From NCBI RefSeq assembly GCF_030694085.1, contig NZ_JAUXZE010000022.1, positions 1-45,587 on the forward strand: a stretch of 45,587 nt of DNA, given 5' to 3'. The DNA is from Tabrizicola sp. (GTDB lineage Bacteria; Pseudomonadota; Alphaproteobacteria; Rhodobacterales; Rhodobacteraceae). The notes under the pieces are model-generated. The model was not told the DNA's origin. It worked only from the letters and a program-made list of their open reading frames with translations, and made no database searches. Shown here in pieces: positions 41,078-45,587 of this stretch (its first letter is position 1; the number at the start of each line of letters is the position of its first letter). Made by a program: the position numbers and the translations under genes.

Positions 41078-41653
41078 ATGAAGGTCCTGCAGTCTCATCA
41101 GATACGTCGCGGCGACGGTCTAACACCGACAGATGCCACGTTGCTTTCAACGCCTCTCGAATTTCTCTGTCAGGATCACCTGCGCGAACGTCAGGTTTGC
41201 AGCCTCCTCGACAGCCTGGCCTCCTCCTTGTCCTTTGATCCGCCTTCTGCCCGGAACGTGCTGCGGTTCGTTAATGAAGAGCTGAGCGTCCACATGCAGG
41301 ACGACGCCGAAGACCTGTTTCCGCTGCTGTCGCGCCGCTGCACGGCTGAAGATGGAATTGGACGTGCGATTGCCCGCATCTCTACAGACCTCGAAGAAGC
41401 AGCCCGGCTTTTGCCAGAGCTTCGGGCTGCCCTTGCCCGCTGCCTCGACACCGGGTCCGAGCTGTCGACTGAGGACCGCCGGGTGTTTACACTGTTTGCA
41501 GGCCATGTGCGGCGTCACCTTGCAGCCGAAAACGCAATCCTGCTGCCAATTGCCCGCGCCCGTCTGACGCGGCGAGACTTGAAAGAGCTATCTTCGCACA
41601 TGCGGTCGCGCCGAGGACTGGAACCTCTTACGGAGGCGTCTGATGCTGGCTGA
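41078..41653 (+). CDS. Hemerythrin-domain protein in the nar operon
   Basis: The 191-residue product has the four-helix di-iron pattern: LCQDHLRERQVC, ELSVHMQDDAEDLFPLL (HxxxxE), and FAGHVRRHLAAENAILLP (H...HxxxEN). Hemerythrin domains bind oxygen or nitric oxide or sense them. AAAGGAG is 5 bases upstream of the ATG. The stop overlaps the carbonic anhydrase start by about 11 bases, so the two are coupled. It differs from the shorter repair protein at 26787. Confidence 0.8.
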   Translation: MKVLQSHQIRRGDGLTPTDATLLSTPLEFLCQDHLRERQVCSLLDSLASSLSFDPPSARNVLRFVNEELSVHMQDDAEDLFPLLSRRCTAEDGIGRAIARISTDLEEAARLLPELRAALARCLDTGSELSTEDRRVFTLFAGHVRRHLAAENAILLPIARARLTRRDLKELSSHMRSRRGLEPLTEASDAG

Positions 41654-42260
41654 TCTATTGGAGCGGAACCGGGATTGGTCGGCAAGCAGGCAGGCCCAGG
41701 AACCTGATTACTTCACCCGTCTGGCAGCCCTGCAGGCGCCCGAGTATTTCTGGATCGGCTGTTCGGACAGCCGTGTGCCCGCAAATGTGGTGGCGGGCCT
41801 CGATCCGGGTGAGGTCTTTGTCCATCGCAACGTCGCGAACATCGTCCATTCGTCCGACATGAACCTGCTGTCGGCTCTGGAATTCGCGGTCGACGCGTTG
41901 AAGGTACGCGAAATCATCGTCTGCGGGCATTACGGCTGCGGCGGGGTCAAGGCCGCCACCGAGGACCTGCCACATGGCCTTGTCGATCACTGGCTGGAAC
42001 CCATTCGCCGGCTGGCACGTGCCTACGCCGTCGATCTGGGCCGAGAAACCGACATTGAGGGGCGGCGTGACCGGTTGGCGGAGTTCAACGTGATCGAAGG
42101 TGTGCGCCGCGTCTGCGAAACGCCGATCCTGCAACGGGCCTGGGCCCGCGGGGCAAAGGTGCGTGTCCACGGATTGATCTACGGGCTGAAGGACGGGCGC
42201 CTGCGCGATCTCGATTGCACCATCGGACCGGGCCATTTCAAAGAGGAGGAGGCTGAATGA
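41643..42260 (+). CDS. Beta-class carbonic anhydrase
   Basis: The 205-residue product has the zinc ligands Cys40 (CSDSR), His96 and Cys99 (GHYGCGG), and the Asp42/Arg44 dyad, like E. coli Can. It interconverts carbon dioxide and bicarbonate. It overlaps the hemerythrin gene and moeA (ATGA), so it is firmly inside the nar operon. It may balance pH or bicarbonate during denitrification; that is inference. Confidence 0.92.
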   Translation: MLADLLERNRDWSASRQAQEPDYFTRLAALQAPEYFWIGCSDSRVPANVVAGLDPGEVFVHRNVANIVHSSDMNLLSALEFAVDALKVREIIVCGHYGCGGVKAATEDLPHGLVDHWLEPIRRLARAYAVDLGRETDIEGRRDRLAEFNVIEGVRRVCETPILQRAWARGAKVRVHGLIYGLKDGRLRDLDCTIGPGHFKEEEAE

Positions 42261-43534
42261 CGATCCTGCAACCCATTACACCAGAAGGCTGCGGTTGCGA
42301 CCGACGCGATACGCTGAAAACGCTGCTCAGCGTCGATGATGCACTGGCCCTTATCCATGCAGGGACCACGGCTATCACCGGTTCCGAGATGCTCGCGACT
42401 GGGCTTGCACTAGGCCGCATCCTTGCCGACCCTGTTGCTGCCCTTCAGATGACCCCCCCATTCGACAATGCCGCGATGGATGGCTATGCGGTCGCGACAT
42501 CGTCGCTGTCGGGGCCAGGACCGTGGCATCTGCCGGTCACCGGGCGTGTTCCGGCAGGGCAGGCGGCAACACCACTGTCAGGTTCGCAGGCCAGCCGCAT
42601 TTTTACCGGTGCCCCGATCCCGGCTGGCGCGGATGCCGTGGTGATGCAGGAAGATGTCCACCGGACCGGGTCAACGATCCGGATCGACCACCGGCCGAAG
42701 CCCGGCCTGAACATCCGCCGCGCAGGAAGCGAGTTGGCCGCAGGTGCCCTTGTCCTGCAAAAGGGGAGGCGCCTCGGCACCCGCGAAATCGCGGTTTGCG
42801 CCGCGGCCGGGGCATCGCAGGTACGCGTCCGCAGACGCCTGCGCGTAGCACTTCTGGTGACCGGCGATGAAATCCAGCAGGCGGGCGGCGACCGGTCAGC
42901 GGCGCAGATATGGGATGTAAACACTCCGATGCTGCGCGCGGCCCTGACGCGACCGGACATTGAGCTGGTCGCCGTCGAAACGGGTCTCGACAGCCGGGAT
43001 GGGTTGTTCCTGCAGATCGCCGAACTGACCGAGATGGCTGACCTGTTGATCACGACTGGCGGAATTTCGGTTGGAGAAGAAGACCATGTGAAACCAGCCC
43101 TTACCGCTATGGGGGCTGAGATCATCTTCAGTGGTGTCGCAATCAAGCCGGGCAAGCCGATCTCGTTCGGGCAGGTCCGGGGGGCCAAGTGGCTTGGCCT
43201 TCCCGGCAACCCGCTCTCTGCCTTCATCACCTGGCACCTCTTCGGCGAGGCTCTGGTCAAGCGCATGACAGGCGAGATTGGCCACGGCGTTGCACGCAGG
43301 CATGTAGTGATCTCACAGGATATCCTCCGCAAGCCAGGGCGTTGCGAGTTTCGCCCGGCCTATTTCACCGGTTTTGATCCGCACGGACGTGAAGTCGTAG
43401 GCATTGAGCCTGAGACGCATTCCTCTCGCGTGGCGGGCCTCTCCATGGCGTCTGGCCTTATCTACCTACCCGCTGATGCTGAAATTCTTCCCGCTGGGGC
43501 ATTGGTCGAATTCCAGCCCTTCTGCCCGAACTGA
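42257..43534 (+). CDS. moeA: Molybdopterin molybdotransferase
   Basis: The 425-residue product has the MoeA layout: an N-terminal stretch with MTPPFDNAAMDGYAVA, GRVPAG, and IFTGAPIPAGADAVVMQED, then the MogA-like domain with LLVTGDEIQ, LLITTGGISVGEEDHVK and GLPGNPLSAF, and a C-terminal beta domain. It inserts molybdate into adenylylated molybdopterin, the cofactor of NarG. A short N-terminal extension has the unusual EGCGCD. Its presence in the nar operon suggests cofactor made on demand. Confidence 0.93.
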   Translation: MTILQPITPEGCGCDRRDTLKTLLSVDDALALIHAGTTAITGSEMLATGLALGRILADPVAALQMTPPFDNAAMDGYAVATSSLSGPGPWHLPVTGRVPAGQAATPLSGSQASRIFTGAPIPAGADAVVMQEDVHRTGSTIRIDHRPKPGLNIRRAGSELAAGALVLQKGRRLGTREIAVCAAAGASQVRVRRRLRVALLVTGDEIQQAGGDRSAAQIWDVNTPMLRAALTRPDIELVAVETGLDSRDGLFLQIAELTEMADLLITTGGISVGEEDHVKPALTAMGAEIIFSGVAIKPGKPISFGQVRGAKWLGLPGNPLSAFITWHLFGEALVKRMTGEIGHGVARRHVVISQDILRKPGRCEFRPAYFTGFDPHGREVVGIEPETHSSRVAGLSMASGLIYLPADAEILPAGALVEFQPFCPN

Positions 43535-43545
43535 GGACTACCAGG

Positions 43546-44067
43546 ATGAAACTTGCCTATACGATGGCGCCCGGCCGGGGTGATACCGACCTCATTCTCC
43601 ACAAGCTTGCCAGCGATCTCGCAGAACGTGGCCTCAGATGTCGAGGAACCGTCCAGATCAATTCCGAGCGGGCAGACTCGGGCCCCTGCGACATGGACGT
43701 GAAAGTGCTGCCCGATGGACCGGCGCTGCGGATCAGTCAGGATCTTGGCCCTTCTGCACGCGGTTGCAGGCTTGACCCCGCTGCACTGGAGACGGCTGTC
43801 GGGCTGGTCGCAGCCAGCATCACCGATGGTGCGGACGTGCTTATCGTGAACAAATTCGGCAAACATGAAGCCGAAGGACGCGGTTTTCGCGCGGTGATCG
43901 CCGAGGCATTGGCACTGGGCATGCCTGTGATCGTCGGCGTGAATGGCTTGAACCTGGCCGGCTTCGAAGAGTTTACCAGCGGGCTGGCCACCCGTCTGCC
44001 ACCAGACTGCGAAGCGCTGGCGGCCTGGGTGTCGCAGGCAATCGCTCCAGCAATCGAAGCTGCGTGA
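43546..44067 (+). CDS. DUF2478 protein
   Basis: The 173-residue product matches DUF2478, a family often near molybdenum-related genes. It resembles a nucleotide-binding fold: AYTMAPGRGDTDLILHKLASDLAERG at the start, and VLIVNKFGKHEAEGRGFRAVIAEALALGMPVIVGVN in the second half. A true Walker A is not visible. It lies 11 bp after moeA and is the last gene of the operon. A role in molybdenum cofactor supply is a guess from context. Confidence 0.8.
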   Translation: MKLAYTMAPGRGDTDLILHKLASDLAERGLRCRGTVQINSERADSGPCDMDVKVLPDGPALRISQDLGPSARGCRLDPAALETAVGLVAASITDGADVLIVNKFGKHEAEGRGFRAVIAEALALGMPVIVGVNGLNLAGFEEFTSGLATRLPPDCEALAAWVSQAIAPAIEAA

Positions 44068-44232
44068 TGATCGCTGCCTTCAGCTTGTGACGAGCCGTAT
44101 CGCCGTGCCGATGATCTAGGCATAGTGTCGATCACCATTCTAAAACTGGTCGTTGTCGCGTAGCCCTTAATTATGAGACGACGAATTCAATAAAATCAAT
44201 GGGACACCGTGGGACCGTTCAACTTCCTGGGG
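44068..44232. other. Gap after the nar operon, no gene or clear terminator seen
   Basis: This 165-bp stretch holds the end of the nar operon transcript and the right end of the ISKra4 remnant (about 44200-44232). I saw no hairpin followed by a T-run and no gene. The exact end of the insertion sequence could not be fixed because no matching repeat on its other side was found. Confidence 0.35.
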
Positions 44233-45399
44233 TCATGCGGCACGCTGAAAAAGCGGTAAAGGCACGAATGGGGAGATGGTGGTCTGCCTCGATTGAATAG
44301 GCGGCCGGTAGGCGAGACGTTCCGCAAGATCGCCATTGGCAAGGGCAACACGAACCTGCAGGAGCAGGTTTGCCCCGCGTTCTGACCAACGCATCTGCTG
44401 TTTCTTGACCATCCGCCTTGCCACGAGATTGTTGACACTCGCTTCAGCGGCCGTAGAGGCGATGCGCTTCCCTTCGCGATATCTTGCGCCGTAGTTGGCG
44501 ATCGAACCTCGGTTCTGCGCAATGTAGGTACGCAAGCTCAACAGGCCGCCGCGTAGCGAGACGATCGCGGCACTGCCCTGTTCATCTCCCTTCAGGTCGT
44601 GAAACAGTCGACCGATCAGGTCAATTGCCCTGTCTGTTTGACCGTTCCAAAGACGCCATCTGACCGCTGCTATGTCCTCCTGAAACTCCTCCTGCTCATC
44701 CGGTGGCAGTCGTCGCGCCCACCAAGCGGCAGTCTGCTCGACGGGGCGCAGTTTCATGGCAATGTGAAACCAGTCGAGGATGTGCTTGGCCGGCTGCGGA
44801 AGTGCGAATTTCAAGCGCTTCAAACAGTCCTCACCGTCAGAAATCACGGTGATATCGCCCTTGCCCTCGTAGCCGAGGCGCTTGAGAGCAAGCAGCCCTT
44901 CCGCCCTTATTCTCCGTCGCGATGTGCCAGAAAAGGCGAACAGAACTCCTCGGTCGGATCCGACCCCGCCACGGCTTGCGTGGCAGATGACTGCTTCGAA
45001 ACTTCGCGTTTCACGGCCGCGTATCTGAGGGATGTGAGCAGTATCGATGCTAAGGACAAATTCCCGTTCTGGGTCTCCAGGCAGCGGCAGCTCGCGTTGA
45101 CGACGCTCCTGCGTATCAACTTGTTCAAAGAACATGCGCTGTTCTTCTTTTTCTTCCAGTCGCTTGCCGACTGCGAGCGTGCGATGTCGCAGGGTCGTGT
45201 GCCGAGTTGGTGTCTGCCCAGGCAGGAAATCGGCCAGAATTTCCGCCGCTGACCGGTAGGGCATAACTGCACCGAGCTTGGCTGTCAGCGTCATTAGTTC
45301 AGCGGTCGCACGGTCGGGACAGAGCTCGGAGACCGGGGTGATTGTGAAATCAAGGCCGGGCGTGCAGCGGCGACAGGGGTATAGCCTCGGGCTTTCCAT
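44233..45399 (-). mobile_element. ISKra4-family transposase, 5'-truncated
   Basis: The 388-residue frame matches the catalytic and C-terminal part of ISKra4 transposases. It has VLSIDTAHIPQIRGRETRSFEAVI, ITVISDGEDCLKRL, HILDWFHIAMKLRP, and YREGKRIASTAAEASVNNLVARRM. The first visible codons (MESPRLYPCRRC) are mid-domain in the family. In-frame residues upstream (STRTVQTVYGAVT) continue the similarity to about 45460 but no start codon is available, so about 90 N-terminal residues are missing. It is probably inactive. It is convergent with the nar operon. Confidence 0.85.
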
Positions 45400-45523
45400 G
45401 GTGACAGCTCCGTAAACTGTCTGGACCGTTCTGGTCGAATAGTCCTGGGAGTGGACAGAACATGGGGGTCGTCGTCGTCGTTGTGGCCCGTGCTAAGGTG
45501 AGTTCTTTGCGAGGGGGGCTGCC

Positions 45524-45587
45524 ATGGACGTTCGGATTACAATCGAAACGACCTTCGATAATGGGGAGAAGCGCATTCATCAGCTTG
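45524..45587 (+). CDS. Start of a second ISKra4-type gene (runs off window)
   Basis: An ATG at 45524 with GAGGGGGG 5 bases upstream begins MDVRITIETTFDNGEKRIHQ, typical of the N-terminus of ISKra4 proteins. Only 21 codons are in the window. It points away from the truncated copy on the left. A G-rich GTC-repeat stretch (about 45465-45480) may be the left end of this second element, inserted into the older one. Confidence 0.6.
   Translation, partial: MDVRITIETTFDNGEKRIHQL

Noticed and set aside
44599..45252. Plus-strand frame inside the ISKra4 transposase region
   Set aside because: The minus-strand transposase explains the sequence; the plus frame has no family resemblance.
1..45587. CRISPR arrays, tRNA or rRNA genes
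   Set aside because: No regularly spaced repeats and no recognisable tRNA or rRNA sequence were noticed on either strand; a tRNA or Rfam scan would be decisive.

Overview
The window looks like accessory DNA (plasmid, chromid or genomic island) of a GC-rich, denitrifying alphaproteobacterium, most likely a Rhodobacteraceae member such as a Paracoccus, Gemmobacter or Rhodobacter relative. The reasons are the gene families, the fused double NarK, a GTTC-N7-GTTC LexA box typical of Alphaproteobacteria, the NnrS/NnrU/NsrR set, and several decayed transposons and toxin-antitoxin modules. The genus is an inference; no rRNA or tRNA gene was seen.

Left end (1-5.2 kb): the 5' part of a tyrosine recombinase gene runs off the left edge. 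Its element appears to have cut off the 3' half of a plasmid-type methyltransferase/helicase gene of the strawberry-notch family. Divergent from that gene is a small two-repeat protein whose promoter contains a perfect LexA box. Next come a dead VapB antitoxin and a dead aldehyde dehydrogenase.

Metabolic region (5.4-20.1 kb): a Tat-exported metallo-beta-lactamase-fold hydrolase, a prolyl-4-hydroxylase-like dioxygenase, and an AcoR-like activator that seems to have lost sigma-54 contact and Walker B motifs. The activator is divergent from an operon of a zinc alcohol dehydrogenase, a five-gene ABC importer with two unlike ATPases, and an alpha/beta hydrolase. An Lrp/AsnC regulator then diverges from an AceE-like, thiamine-diphosphate-dependent transketolase-family enzyme. 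An alcohol or polyol substrate for the importer is plausible but unproven.

Defence and toxin-antitoxin graveyard (20.1-25.5 kb): a broken IS110 transposase; an intact AbiEi antitoxin whose AbiEii toxin is cut after about 12 codons; an apparently intact nucleotidyltransferase toxin with a small unknown partner; fragments of a third (DUF6088/AbiEii) pair on the other strand; and a truncated FtsX-type permease with its HlyD adaptor and TetR regulator.

Nitrogen-oxide region (25.5-44.1 kb): an NsrR-like Rrf2 regulator with a DUF6522 protein diverges from a nitric-oxide-stress operon (truncated globin, di-iron repair protein, 5-formyl-THF cyclo-ligase-like protein, NnrS, NnrU). A cysteine-poor Crp/Fnr regulator diverges from narKGHJI, which continues through a PpiC foldase, a hemerythrin-domain protein, a beta-carbonic anhydrase, MoeA and a DUF2478 protein. 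Two FNR-type boxes lie in the shared promoter. Together these genes take up and reduce nitrate, supply molybdenum cofactor, and handle nitric oxide.

Right end (44.2-45.6 kb): a 5'-truncated ISKra4-family transposase, followed by the start of a second ISKra4-type gene in the opposite direction.
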